From assembly GCA_032164245.1 (NCBI GenBank), contig JAVMKO010000002.1:91277340-91341339 (forward strand): a stretch of DNA of 64,000 nucleotides. Reading direction: 5' to 3'. The stretch's first letter is position 1, and each line of letters opens with the position of its first letter. Below, piece by piece: positions 46,929 through 58,821 of this stretch. Below the pieces are notes generated by a model. It was given only the letters and a program-made list of their open reading frames with translations, did not search any database and had not been told where the DNA came from. The position numbers were made by a program, and so were the translations under genes. The stretch comes from Sternotherus odoratus. Its lineage: Eukaryota > Chordata > Testudines > Kinosternidae.

Positions 46929-47626
46929 CTCTAATCCAGGGATGGGCAAACTTTTTGGTCCGAGGGCTACATCAGGGTTCAAAATTGTATGGAAGACCGA
47001 GTAGGGAAGGCTGTGCCTCCCCAAACAGCCTGTCCCTACTTCCTATCCAACCCCCACCCACTTCCCTCCCCTGACTGTCCCACTCAGAACGCCCAACCCA
47101 TCCAGTCCCCCCCCCCCGCTCCTTGTCCCCTGACTACTCCCTCTAGAGACCCCCGACCCTAACCCCCCCACACCAAGACCCCAACCCCTATCTAAGCCCC
47201 CCACTCCTTGTCCCCTGACAGCTCCTCCAGACCCCCCCCCCGCCCCTAATCACGCCCCAGGACTCTATCCCCTATCCAACCCCCCTGCTCCCTGTCCCCT
47301 GACTCCTAGCCATACCCCCGCCCCCTGACAGGTCCCCAGGGACTCCCACACCCTATCCAAACCTCCCCTCCCCCGTTCCCCATCCCCTGACTGCCCCCTG
47401 AGATCCCCTGGCCATTATCCAAGCCCCTGCCCCCTTACCACGCTGCTCAAACAGCATGTCGGGCAGACACACTGCCGCGCTGATCTGCCAGAGCAGCACG
47501 CTGAGGCTGCAGGGGGCGGGGGAGGAGAGAGAACAGCAGGGGAGGAGCTAGCCTTCCCAGCCGGTAGCTCGGGAGGACGGATATAATTGGCCTGCGGGCC
47601 ATAGTTTGCCCACCCCTACTCTAATC
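46929..47626. mobile_element. hAT-like element with perfect 8-bp TSD
   Basis: The element is 46937-47618 (682 bp). The left CAGGGATGGGCAAACT and the right AGTTTGCCCACCCCTA are inverted. CTCTAATC is duplicated at 46929-46936 and 47619-47626. The interior is C-rich with CCCCTGACTG-type phrases and no transposase. The family is shared with 61494-62131 and the fragment at 9243-9451. Confidence 0.92.
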
Positions 47627-49019
47627 ACACTCAATCCTTCATAATTTCTCTTTGTCTTAAGCCATGCTAAAATATACTATTCTTACAAGGATTTCCCCCC
47701 ACTTTGTTTAAGGTGGAAAAGGAGACATGGCAGCTTAAAAGTCTGTAGATTCCTTAGCAAAATAATTCCAAAAGGGCAACATCGCTATTCAGACAACAAT
47801 GAACAGAACCTAAACAACAACTTCTGAGATTGTGAAAATTATGCTTTTAGTGCAGGGACTGGAACACTCCTATTTGGACTGGAATGAGACAGAGGGGTAT
47901 GACATACTACACTGTAAGAGGATGAAGTGGTCTGTTTGGAGCAGAGAAGCAGCTAGTGGCAACATCCTGCTTTTGTTATTTTTTTATAAGCAGGCTTAAA
48001 TCAGAGCATAGAGGGAGGAAGCAAATAAAAAAGCTAGCTTCAAATTTAGACCACCAACATAAATGAAAGAAAATTTGCCTACCTGTCTATGACTTCCTTT
48101 CAACCAACTACATTTTTATAGGAAAAAGTATAAACAACTCTTAAGTGCTTGGTTTCAAAGTAATATTTACTTCTATTTCCGGAGCTGCTGTGGTGGTGTA
48201 TTAAAGCTTTTGAAAGGACGTAAAGAAAGAGGAGGAGGAGGAATGGGAAAGAAGAACATGGATGCTACAGATGGGAAGCATTATAGAATCTCACTCCTCC
48301 CACTCAGGCCATCTGCAAAAGCTTGGGTCTGTCCGACTTTGCAGCCAACATGACCTTGAGGCCCTGCATAGTTACTCAAAACTGCACCTGCGTAGGATTA
48401 AGTATCCTGTTAGTGAGTGATAGCCTCTCTCACTCAGTCTCAAACAGCTTTCACAAGATCAAGCAGGAGGAGGGGGAGGAAAAGGCAGCAGAGAGGGCAC
48501 AGTGGAGCAGTGCCTTCCCTCACGGACAGAATAAGCAATAATATTGATTTAGGTAGCTAACCTTGTCCAAGTCACCACCTGCAGAAAGCTGTGTCTGAAA
48601 TTCTTATACATGTTTAGATCAGTTCTGGTTTCAGCTCGCACATAATTACAGCCTGTCAGAGGCATGGATCTAACCTGGAAGACAAAATATCTCCTTTGAG
48701 CCCATTACAGTTTTATAATGCTGAATGTGAAGCTTTTTTCTTTTGACCCAGCAAATTGCTGATTCTATGGACTTCTGGCTATCTGAAATTGAGAGATGCC
48801 TGCGTACATAAGACCTAAATATAGACACCTTTGTAAACAACGTTGGCCCACCTGCTTTCTTGGATTGTGTCTAATCCCAGTAAGAAGTTGATGAAATGAT
48901 AGCATTCAAATTATTCCTAAGAAATCACATAACTGATCAGAGCAGTCACTTTGCAGTCCCTTGGAGAATGCACCCCTCTGAAAGTACAAAAGGGACTTCT
49001 GAGTCCTTGTTTTATAAGT
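47627..49019. other. Unique sequence, possible regulatory DNA
   Basis: No gene is supported. The segment 48545-48960 is complex and repeat-free by eye, a candidate for conserved non-coding DNA. There is an AGAGGAGGAGGAGGAATG patch near 48229. Confidence 0.25.
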
Positions 49020-49492
49020 GTCTAGTTCAGCGGTTCTCAAACTTGTTGAGACCGTGACCCCTTTTTGTGCTCCGGCAGCGGGGGGGGGGGGGGGTGACCC
49101 CTCCGCCGAAAAGCTGACGATTTTTTTTTTTTAAACCATGCCAGGACCTCCTTGCACCCGGCCCCAGTCCCCGTCGCGGGCGGGCTGCCAGGTGCGCCCC
49201 GGCCCCGGTCCCCGCTGGCGGCCGGGGCTCAGGGCTCCAGCCGCCGCCTGGGGCTCCAGCCGCCGCACTCCCCGGGGCTCGGGGCTCCAGCTGCCACCAG
49301 GGGCTCCAGCCACCGCGCTCCCCGGGGCTCGGGGCTCCAGCCGCTGCCCGGGGAGTGTGGCTCGAGCCGGCGCCGGTCCCCAGGGATCCTGCAGCAGGGA
49401 GTTGCTGCGGTAGGGGCCCGCGACGCCCACAAAAGTGGCCCGCAACCCCTCAAGGGGTCGCGACCCCCACTTTGAGAACCCCCGGTCTAGTT
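49020..49492. mobile_element. hAT-like MITE with perfect 8-bp TSD
   Basis: The element is 49028-49484 (457 bp). The left CAGCGGTTCTCAAACTTG and the right AAGTGGGGGTCGCGACCC-type inverse ending GAGAACCCCCG match the family at 31881-32173. GTCTAGTT is duplicated at 49020-49027 and 49485-49492. The interior is a GC-rich tandem of GGGGCTCCAGCCGCC-type units that gives spurious frames on both strands. Confidence 0.9.
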
Positions 49493-49848
49493 AACTGATA
49501 AACGAACAAAAACAAACTATAATCAATTAACAGAAAAGGGGGAGGGGAGTTCCAGCACCCTTCTACCAATGTTCTTTGCTCATAAAGGCAATTTTTATCT
49601 ACTTAAAATATAGGTTTTTCCATACAAAATGTGCCTAATTTTCAGTGATAAAAAATTCTTGCTAGATAAGAGTGAAAGGATTAAGGGGGAAAGCTCCAAA
49701 CCACCCCAGACTCAGAGATCGAAAACGAATCCAAATGTCAGTGGACAAGCTAGCTTTCCTCAGGGGAACGCCAGACATCTCACTATTAGGAATACTGAAG
49801 GGTTTCAAATGCATGGTGTAGTCATGCACATCAGTGTATGTCGTCAGG
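49493..49848. other. Unique sequence
   Basis: No gene or repeat is recognised. Confidence 0.3.
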
Positions 49849-50020
49849 CTGTTACTCAGAGATGGCTCTAGCTTTTTTGCCGCCCCAAGCAAAAAAAAAA
49901 AAATTTTAAAAAGCGGCCGGATTGTGCCGCCCAAAGAATGGCCGGAATGCCGCCCCTTAGAATGTGCCGCCCAACCACATGCTTCCTTGTCTGGTGCCTG
50001 GAGCCGGCCGTGCTGTTACT
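49849..50020. mobile_element. Short hAT-like MITE with perfect 8-bp TSD
   Basis: The element is 49857-50012 (156 bp). The left CAGAGATGGCTCTAG and the right CTGGAGCCGGCCGTG are inverted with mismatches. CTGTTACT is duplicated at 49849-49856 and 50013-50020. The interior contains GCCGCCCCAAGC, GTGCCGCCCAAAG and ATGCCGCCCCTTAG repeats. It is non-autonomous. Confidence 0.88.
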
Positions 50021-53000
50021 GTAACATAACCACGCAGCTCATGTGCCTGCACTGGGTGGAAAACATTAGGGAGCTTGTGCTCTGCCCTGAATTTAAGAAG
50101 GACAAGAGGGGTCGAACCAGACCTTTTCTACAAAACTGCACTTTTCCAATCCAATTAGCCTTCTCCACCCAGCCTCCCATTCTCAAAGCCTGTGGTGATG
50201 CCCTGTGAGGCTGAAAGGCTCAGAACTCCCACCTATTATATTAGCATTTAATGCAGAGAGAGGTCAATTGCTACCATCCAAGTGTTTTAACACACATATG
50301 TTTATATATGACACAGCAGGTTATTGCCAGGCTCAAGTGAAGGTCTAAATGATTTCCATTACCTGAGAAGTGCAATAATCCCCTAGAAATGGTGCTATTG
50401 TGAAACCGAATTTATACATACGAATAAGGAAAACAGATCCGCTCATTTACTGGCCAGAGTGACAAATGCATGACATCATCAACAACCAATCAGAAAGCAC
50501 CATGTGTGTCTGGTGTTTTTACACCATTTTATATTTATGAGTAAACACCAGCAGGGTGTTAACCCTAAACTATGTGTTTCCTCTCTACCTACTTTAAAAA
50601 AAAAACAAAACTGCTTCCATTCAATATCAGACCTGACAAAAATATCCAGCCTTTCATCTTAACACATTCTCTGACAAATCCTGAAACAATAAGTGGAAAG
50701 AGGGGGAGAATGGCTGGAACTACATATCACTGTTTCCTGCAAACCTGTAGGCAGCACAGAGCTTCAGATCATGTCTTCCTTGGCTATGGAATAATACAGA
50801 AACAAGGGAAAGAGAAGCACAACAGGTCAACAGTGGGTCAAGGCTTTTGTTATTATTGAACAAATGAACACAATTGTTATTTCCAGCTAGATACTTTAAA
50901 CTGTCTTTGTAAATTAAACACTTAGCTGCTTCCTTCACAACCACCTCCTGATTTTTTTTGGTAAAAGCCTTTTTAAGGCCTATCACTTACTCATGGGATA
51001 CATAATCCTAGTCAGGTGCAGTGTGAACAGGTCAATCAGAGCATTAAAAGTCCTGGCCATGCAGTCAGAGACACCCAGGCTTTTGCAGCTGGCCTGAGAG
51101 GAGTGGGGAGCAAAGGTCAAGGAACTTACACATCTGTAATTGTCATATTCTTTTCCATCTGAACCTTTTATTGTTCACTGAGATTGTGGCCTTAGCATTC
51201 TGCTGCAGTAGCAAAAAAAATGACAGCTTAAGTTATTACTGTTAGTAGCAGTCAATTTTCAAAGTAAGATTTTAGACCGGGAAAATTTTAAAAGTTCACA
51301 CCATAATGATGCATTTCCACAAGTATTCGGCTGCCCCACAAACCCGTTCTTAAGAGTATTTCAAAAAAAGCCTAAACACATTCTCCTTTTTCAGCCTTTA
51401 ACCATTATAATAATAGCAGGATCCTGCATCATGAAATAGAACTAAAAATATGCTGCAGAGAACTTGGCCAGCAACAAAGATGACAGAGTTTAACATGCCG
51501 CCTTTAAGCCATATTGACAACTCTCAAACTAATGTTCTATTCTCACTCTGAGATTTAGCAAATTTTACAGGGGAAAAATAATAAAGATACCGAAGCTGGT
51601 CACAACAAACTTTGAGCACTTTGCTTTAAAGCTCCTTGTAAGATATTCCTGTTCTTTTGCTTGTGCAAAATCCACGTATAAACATTCTGACCATGGTATG
51701 CACCTCCTTATAATTAATGTGGCTCAAAAAGTGCAGAGGACAATATAAATATAAAGCTAGTAAAGCAGACTTAAAAGATGATTGTGTAATGTGAACACAG
51801 GAACTCAGTATTGGCTAAAATAATCTACGTTATTTAGTCACGAACGGTTCATTTTACTTGCATTGTAAAGTAAAATGCATTGCATGTACTTTGTATTGCT
51901 GAGAGCTAACACACGTGCCCTCTGTTCTGCTGTTTAGTAGATCTAATCAGATAGGTCTTCTCCCATGCCTTTACAATATGTCCCAGATAGCAAGGTCTCC
52001 TAAACTATTACCAAAAAGTGTCATTTTATACTTTTAAGATACAGTTTGCTACTAAAGAAGGAACCTGTTATTTTTCGTTCTTCAAGATCTTCTATACCAC
52101 TCCATACACTTGCATTATAGCTCATTACAAATGTCTAGTTGTGCAGGGAAGGGATTTTCAACGTCCTCAAAGCTCACTCTATACATTTCTTCTTGGGGCA
52201 GTTGAGGGGGGAGAGAAGAGAGCAAGAAACATTTTTCTTGAAGATTTGCAAGTCTATTGCCTGGGCATCACCAAACGTCTTTGTGAAATATTATGGAACA
52301 CATATGCATATCTTTATATATGCAGTCTTAAGAAAAGCGAAAGCTGTCAGGTGCTAGCCCCCACCCATAGTGTTACCAAAGTAAACTGCTTTTGGGAGAT
52401 TCAAAGGGTCTAGACTGGTATAGAAGACTAAAGAAACAAGGGAATTTTTTTTTCATAGAAGATTAACCTTCTTCTCTGAGCTTTTTATACCAGTCCAGTG
52501 TCCTTTCCTAAAAAGCTTACTAACAAATAAAATTCATGCTTTCTGAAATATTCTAATTGTTCATTGAAATATGATGCAAGTCTGTTTGCTTTCCTTGGCT
52601 CTACCTTTCATATATTTAAATTAAGACTAAGAGATGGCTACATTATACACGGACACATGCCATCAGCATGTGACTGATGCCAAAATTTTACTGAATATGG
52701 ACCACTATGACTAAAAATTGACCAGTATCTTCATTCAAAAAGAAAATACTTTCAGTAGTCAGAATACTATTCAAAACTGACTTTAGACTAAACTTTGCAG
52801 AGGTTCTGAACCCAATAGAAAATTATTTTTCTTATTAATATATAATTATTTGTTCTTTTATAGTGTGTTACAAAAATTAGTGAATGAAGCTTCACAGTAC
52901 CTGTTATGTAGGAAGTATCATTATGTCCATATCCAGAAAAAAAGAAAACCGCCTTAAGGCTGAGAGTACATACCACTATCATAAGTATTAACATTATTTC

Positions 53001-53779
53001 ATTGAAATTGTATATCAAATCCTAATATGGAACTGGAGAAAACTTGGGCCTTCGAGGGGGGAAAAAAGGAGAATGGGGGTATTTTCCCCTATCTTCTTGC
53101 CAACTCTCGGAGAAGGAGAATGTCAGTAAATGTCCAAATGCAGACCCACAGTCAGACTCCATATCTCCTCCCAGTCTTGTCATTTAACCTCGAAATTAGG
53201 TTTCCTCACCACTTGTTGGAGCTGTTACAGATCACCAGTTCAAAGATATCACCCCTTGCCCCAACAGTTTAAACTAAATTACAATTGTCATTTCTCTGCC
53301 TATCACTCAAAGGCAGACTTCTAACTGAAAAGTACTCATTTTCATTTGTGACAACGAATTGTAAGCCTAGAAACCCTATAACCTTCTTTAATACTGCCCA
53401 AATTTTTGAAATCACTAGGGCTCTTCCCCTACAGAAACACATTCCCTTTTTCCAAAATGGAGAGAGAATGCAAATCTCTTCATCATTCCAAATACATCAT
53501 GGAGGCCAAGCTCACACCTGGATAGCCAAAATGATTTCAGTGCAAGATTAAGCAGGTTCTGCAAGTTCTTCCCCTCAAGTTCTCTCTCCCACCTACACTT
53601 TCTGCCAGTCCCAGCACCTGGCCTTTTGGAAGAGTGCATAATGTGCATTTACAGTGAAATTAGTCAGGACTACAGAATAGCCAGATCAAAACTAGGAAAA
53701 CAGCTAAAGTAACTGGGTCAATACTTAAAATGGCCATTAAGCTATTATAGTCTAGAAGAATCTACCTGAGGAACAAATA
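50021..53779. other. Unique AT-rich sequence
   Basis: No gene is supported. The 131-codon frame 52018-52413 shows no recognisable domain and I do not call it. A weak inverted pair (TAGACTGGTATAGAAG near 52411 and TTTTTATACCAGTCCAG near 52482) is noted. Confidence 0.3.
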
Positions 53780-54075
53780 TTTAATAATGGGCTCTTCAAT
53801 ATAGAAGAAAAAATATGCAACACAATCCAATGGCTAGAAGTTGGAGTTAGACAAATTTGGAACAGAAATGAAGCACACATTTTAACTGTTAGTAATTAAC
53901 CATTGGAAGAATTTACCAAGTGTCATCATAAATTCTTCATCACTGACAATTGTTAAATCAAGACTGGATGTTTTTCTAAAAGATATGTTCTAGGAATTAT
54001 TTTGAGAAAGTTCTATGACCTTTGTTATACAGGAGGTCAGACAATGATCACACGGGCCCTTTCTAGCATTGGGAT
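53780..54075 (+). mobile_element. CR1 LINE 3' tail
   Basis: It carries the CR1 tail order: GGCTCTTCAATATAGAAG, TCCAATGGCTAGAAGTTG, AATTAACCATTGGAAGAAT, AATCAAGACTGGATG, TCTAGGAATTATTTTGAG, TATACAGGAGGTCAGAC, CCTTTCTAGCATTGGGATT. Only the extreme 3' portion remains, so it is a 5'-truncated insertion of a subfamily different from the 16.7 and 36.3 kb copies. Confidence 0.8.
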
Positions 54076-54437
54076 TTATAAGTACACTACGCAGAACAAT
54101 CTCCTGCAAAAAGAGCAATGTCTTCTTGAACTCTTGCCCTCAAAAGCCAGAGAAACACTGCAAAATGTACAGATGATGACGTTGCTTATACACCAATCTT
54201 CTTGGCAAAGACTTCCATTTTCCAAACTTCCCACTCCAAGATCACACCTCAACAGTCAGGGGCTTTACTAGTTTAGTACACCCACAAAGAAACCCTCCCA
54301 TACGTCAGAGCTAAAGGCTCTTGTGAAGTTTCATGATATGGCCCCAAATGTTTTCTGGACATCATCTACGGCTGTGGACTGTAAGGGATAAATATGTATG
54401 GTAATCTTTGAGCACCTCTAGATGCCACTGGATTCTA
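54076..54437. other. Sequence between two CR1 tails
   Basis: No gene is recognised. Confidence 0.3.
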
Positions 54438-54637
54438 ACTATGAGGGTAGTTAAGTTCTGGAATAAGGCTTCCAAGGAAGGTTGTAGAATCCCCATCATG
54501 GAAGGTTTTAAAGACTAGGCTGGACAAATGTAGGTCAGGGATGGCCCTGGTTCCCTTGGTCCTGCCTCAGTATGGGGAGTTGGACTTGATGACCTTTCAA
54601 AGTCCCTTCTAGCCCTACATTTCTATGATTCTCATAG
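54438..54637 (+). mobile_element. CR1 LINE 3' tail, other subfamily
   Basis: Phrases CTATGAGGGTAGTTAAGTTC, AATCCCCATCATGGAAGG, GGTCCTGCCTCAG, GGACTTGATGACCTTTC and TTTCTATGATTCTCAT are the last 200 bp of the CR1 subfamily also present at 16.7-19.1 kb. Confidence 0.88.
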
Positions 54638-57157
54638 GCTTTTTCCTGTGTACAGTGGACTGAGCAAAGATAAAGTTATAGGGTTGGTTGGTTGGTTTAA
54701 CACGTGGTTACAGCATTTGCCTAGTAGTTCTGGTAAAACTTAGCAAGTTTCTTTGCTTGCATTTAACTTTCCATGCCATAAAATGTGAAGTATCAAGCAA
54801 GGAAGCTCGAAGTAGCTATATTTCAACTGCACAATAAGAATGTAATTCATTCTCAAAGATACCTCTTGTCCTCTTTGCCATTTCCTGAAGAAAGGGTGGG
54901 AGGTTTCTTTGACACAAGAGGCTTCATGTTCAAGTTTTTATTTTAATATGTTCCACTCTACTAGAGCAAGATTTCAATTTTACTGTTTATAATGATCTAA
55001 GCCTCTAAACATTATTTCCAAATGGTCTGCATTTGAAATAATTTAATTCAAGTTACATGTAAAAACAGGATCTCTAGTCAACAAGAGCTTGCTCTCTCAA
55101 ATACACATATGCTCACAGACACCAAAGACAACATCGTGCCGGCAAAAAGAATGTTTATAACTTCATAACATTTTAATGTCAGAAGAGGAAGAAGGACCTG
55201 CTCATACTAGAGTACAAATCCTGCATTATACCTTGAACACCTGCTACAAAACAAAAGCCATTAGTGAACAGGAAAGAGACTTAATTCCCATTCTTACGCA
55301 ACGTGTTTAAAGTCCTTTTAAAAGCGCCAATTACTCTTCTCTTCCTTCCACTCAATGATTTTCTAATCCTAACTGTGCCATTTGCGCACATCTTGCAATA
55401 TAAAAATTCAGTAGCAAAGGAAGGAAATATATCCAGTTGTTTACTCATAATTACTCCCTGAGTGGCAGCCATCACACAATGGGTGACAAATCCTCACTTA
55501 CGGCAAAATCAGAAACTCTCAACTTCACTGCAGGTTCAAAAATGCACCTAAATTCTGGCACTTTTGCACCAGAACGTGATAATATACATTCCCAATGAAA
55601 GTCCTGGTCTACCTATCCAGATCAGATGTGGTAGAAACCTATGAGGAGGAGGGCTTGGTGACAGAGCAAGGCTTCACATAGCTTGGTGGCTGAGTGCTGC
55701 AGACCTGGAAACATGGTGTACTCTCCACTGACTCCTACTGAGTCAAATTCCTTCTTCGTTCTAACTGATAAATATATGAAAATTCTTCCCTTTTCATCCT
55801 TTCCTTCTCTGCTGACTCTGACTCACTCAAGCAGACCAGAGACAACCCTGTTGAACTGTCTTATTCTTCTTTGTTGTAGAATAAGTAATTTGTAAGAGGC
55901 ACACAGTCTGCCAGTTCTATATGGCCCTCTGTGACACGGAAACCCACTGGTGGTTCACTATTCAGCAACTCTCGTCAGACCTGACATACTCACTACACCC
56001 AACACACTGTTGTCATGAAATATACCCAAAAGATATAACTTTTAGATAATGTATTACATGCTATCATCAAAAAACTAATAACTTACTGATCATTAAAATT
56101 CTTGCATGATGTCTGTATGGGGTGTTTACAAAGATTTGTAAGTATGTGGTAGAATTACGTTCCTAAAATGTGTTTAGTAAGCAATGTATAAGCACAGTCT
56201 CACCTACCCAAAGGAATGTGTATTTGCTTGTCTGACCAGTCTGGTCATCAGGCAGAGGATGAAGATACATTTACATGCAAGTCACCAAACTAGCGAATCA
56301 GGAAAATTGCCTCAACGATAAAGACAAGGGATCTAAACCTCAAATGATAAGTAATTGAATCAACTGATAGTATATAATATTATTGTATATATAGGTCATC
56401 CAACTGCCATCCAATAATACCAGATTAAGTCACTACTGGACTGGGCTGGATTTGAATAGTTCAATGTCCCATACCCAGAGGCCGGAAATATTCAGTATAT
56501 ATAGAAGCATTTTTTAAAAGTTTCTTTATCTGCATATAACTGCAAATTACAGGTGGTATACCATAGATTTTTATGACTATACATTCAGAAAATGACACAT
56601 GCAGAGCATTTTGGATATTTTATTTTAATTGTTTTAAGGCCCATTCTTGCTTTGAAAACATCCTACATCTTTTACACTTGGTGGTGGTGAAGCTTAATGA
56701 GTTGTACAAGTTTGTTTGTTTTCACTTTATTCCATTATGGTACAGTAGTGTGCTAAAGATCCTACTGAAATCAGATGTTAAGAGATATTGAGAATGTGTG
56801 ATCATCTAAGTGCTTTTCCTTAATAAAGTAACTATCATGTTCACTGTTCTGTTCCAGAACACCTGAAGCCATCATGGACTAATGCCATGCAGAATTTTAA
56901 AATAAATTAAGTATTTTTTATATTGTACAAATACATAAAAGTATTTATAATCACCAGTCTAATAGTTTTTATTGCATTCCTTTAGCTTAAAAAATATTTT
57001 AAACAAAAATTAAATGATTGTTCTGGGCTCAGACCTTGTGTGCCAAGTTTCAGTCTGCAATGAATGTTAATAGCACAGTTATAAACCTTCAAAAGCAGGG
57101 GTCTTACTGGAAATAACACAGTAAGTATAGCTATCAGTGCATATGACACTGCTCTAA
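54638..57157. other. Unique AT-rich sequence
   Basis: No gene is supported. It includes 56579-56611, which recurs inverted at 58279-58311. Confidence 0.3.
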
Positions 57158-57350
57158 TATAGCAGAAGTAACAAAGTCCTGTGGCACCTTAAAGACTAAC
57201 TATAAAGTTTTGAAGCATAAGCTTTCGTGGGCTAATACCCACTTCTAATACCCACTTGAAGTGGGTATTAGCCCACGAAAGCTTATGCTTCAAAACTTTA
57301 TAGTTAGTCTTTAAGGTGCCACAGGACTTTGTTACCTCTGCTATTCCAGA
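57158..57350. mobile_element. Head-to-head pair of a hammerhead-like repeat
   Basis: The left arm (AACAAAGTCCTGTGGCACC ... GCTTTCGTGGGCTAATAC) and the right arm (GTATTAGCCCACGAAAGC ... GGTGCCACAGGACTTTGTT) are inverted copies of about 86 bp around a partly duplicated CTAATACCCACT centre. In the right arm GTGGGTATTAGCCCAC (stem II), GAAA and GCTTATGC plus TTC fit the second half of a type I hammerhead ribozyme. The first conserved box (CUGAUGA) is cut to TGA in both arms. Hammerheads of this kind are known in Penelope-like elements; that assignment is inferred. Confidence 0.7.
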
Positions 57351-57599
57351 CTAACATGGCTACCTCTCTGACTCTGCTCTAATATATTGACTCTCCAGTG
57401 TATAGATATTCCTCAGAGCCTAGGATTTTGTGCATTTGTAGCATACATTAAAAAGGGGCTTACCTGTAATTGAATTAACTGGAGTTAGAAGTCATAATAC
57501 AAAGTCTATATCCTTAACCATTCCCTCCTTAACTAATTAGGAACTTCAGGTTCTTGATAAGTGCTCCATGTACTTTCTGATTACAGCACCTATTTTGTA

Positions 57600-57900
57600 A
57601 CAGGTAGGGAGGAAGGTACTTAACACAGGCATTCCAGCTGGGAGGGATAGGAAGAAAGAATAAACTTTTAAAGAGAACAGAGGCAGGGAGAAAAAACAGA
57701 GGAGAAAGAGGGATCACAGGAGACAAAACTGGAATATAATACAATAAAGAACAGGAAGCTGATTATGAAAATCTATGTTAGTGAAGATATCAGGAAAGCT
57801 TCAACATGAGAAAAAAGGAGGAAGAAAACAGCAGACAAAAGATGGAGAGAGAAAAAAAGAAACTAGGAGAGAATGAAGGAAACAAAGAAAATGACTTTTA
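57600..57900. repeat. Purine-rich tract
   Basis: The plus strand is mostly A and G (GGGAGGAAGG, GAAAAAAGGAGGAAG, GAGAGAGAAAAAAAG-type phrases). No gene is present; the minus-strand frame 57529-57744 is a low-complexity artefact. Confidence 0.6.
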
Positions 57901-58384
57901 AAATGTAACTCAGACAAGGCCTAATCCTTCAGACTTTATGCAGGCAAAACATTAATTTGCAGAATTGGACCCACAATATTCTAGGTTAGTTATTTTTTAA
58001 TGTATCCTTTGTACATTTCACTGTATTGTATTTCTCAGGCAAAATCTGCCATAGCTCTGTAAATATGGGAAAGGAGGTGATGGCAAAATGTTGATGCTTA
58101 AGGGACTGCATACTGTTGGGAAAGTCCCTAGGTTAATGGGGCAGGTAGTTTTCAGAATTGCATGTTGCAGCGATAGGGAATATTTCCCCCTGTATTTCAT
58201 ACCCTGCTGTCTGAAAAACTACCAGCACCAAGTGTAACCATTTAAATGAGGCTTAATGTTCTCATGATTAAAAATATTAAATGCTCTGCATGTGTCATTT
58301 TCTGAATGTATGCTGGCAAAAACGTACCGTGTAGGAGATTGAAATTGCAAGTATTTGCAGGTAAGCATACACTTTTTTTTAAGA

Positions 58385-58755
58385 ATCAGAGAGGTAGCCG
58401 TGTTAGTCTGGAATAGCAGAGGTAACAAAGTCCTGTGGCACCTTAAAGATTAACTATAAAGTTTGAAGCATAAGCTTTTGTGGGCTAATACCCACTTTGT
58501 CGGATGCAAGCAGTGGAAGTGTACAGAGGCAGGTATAGAAAAGTAAGCAAGAACCAGGTGGGAGGTAAAAAGGTTAGTCCAATTAGGTTGAACCAGCTTG
58601 TTATCTCTGATCAGGGAGGGTGGGTTATTCTTCTGCACTTCCACTTATTACAACAAACAGACTTTCCTGCAAACACACAGTACACGGACAAAAGGTGTCA
58701 TCATTATACTGGAAAGACACAGTTGACTGGAGTTGAAGGTACTCAGACATAACCC
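58385..58755 (-). mobile_element. Longer copy of the hammerhead-like repeat
   Basis: The plus strand reads ATCAGAGAGGTAGCCGTG, TTAGTCTGG, AACAAAGTCCTGTGGCACC, then GTGGGCTAATACCCACTTTG and CGGATGCAAGCAGTGG. On the minus strand the hammerhead-like segment reads CATCCGACAAAGTGGG, then CCCACAAAAGCTTATGC, so the first box is CCGACAA instead of CUGAUGA and GAAA has become AAAA; the ribozyme core is lost. It extends further than the palindromic pair. The right boundary is approximate. Confidence 0.6.
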
Positions 58756-58821
58756 CACATTGGAGAGTTGGCTGCAAAGGCCAGCACTGAGCAAATTCCA
58801 TCCCCAGTGTTGCAAGCCTCT

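Noticed and set aside
49131..49475. Frames of 91-107 codons on both strands
   Set aside because: They are generated by tandem GGGGCTCCAGCC units in the hAT-like MITE 49028-49484.
52018..52413. 131-codon plus-strand frame
   Set aside because: No recognisable domain, no splice or promoter context, AT-rich surroundings. A frame of this length is expected by chance in 64 kb of six-frame translation.
52411..52500. Inverted 17-bp pair around a T-run
   Set aside because: Too short and without target duplication. Chance pairing in AT-rich DNA is plausible.
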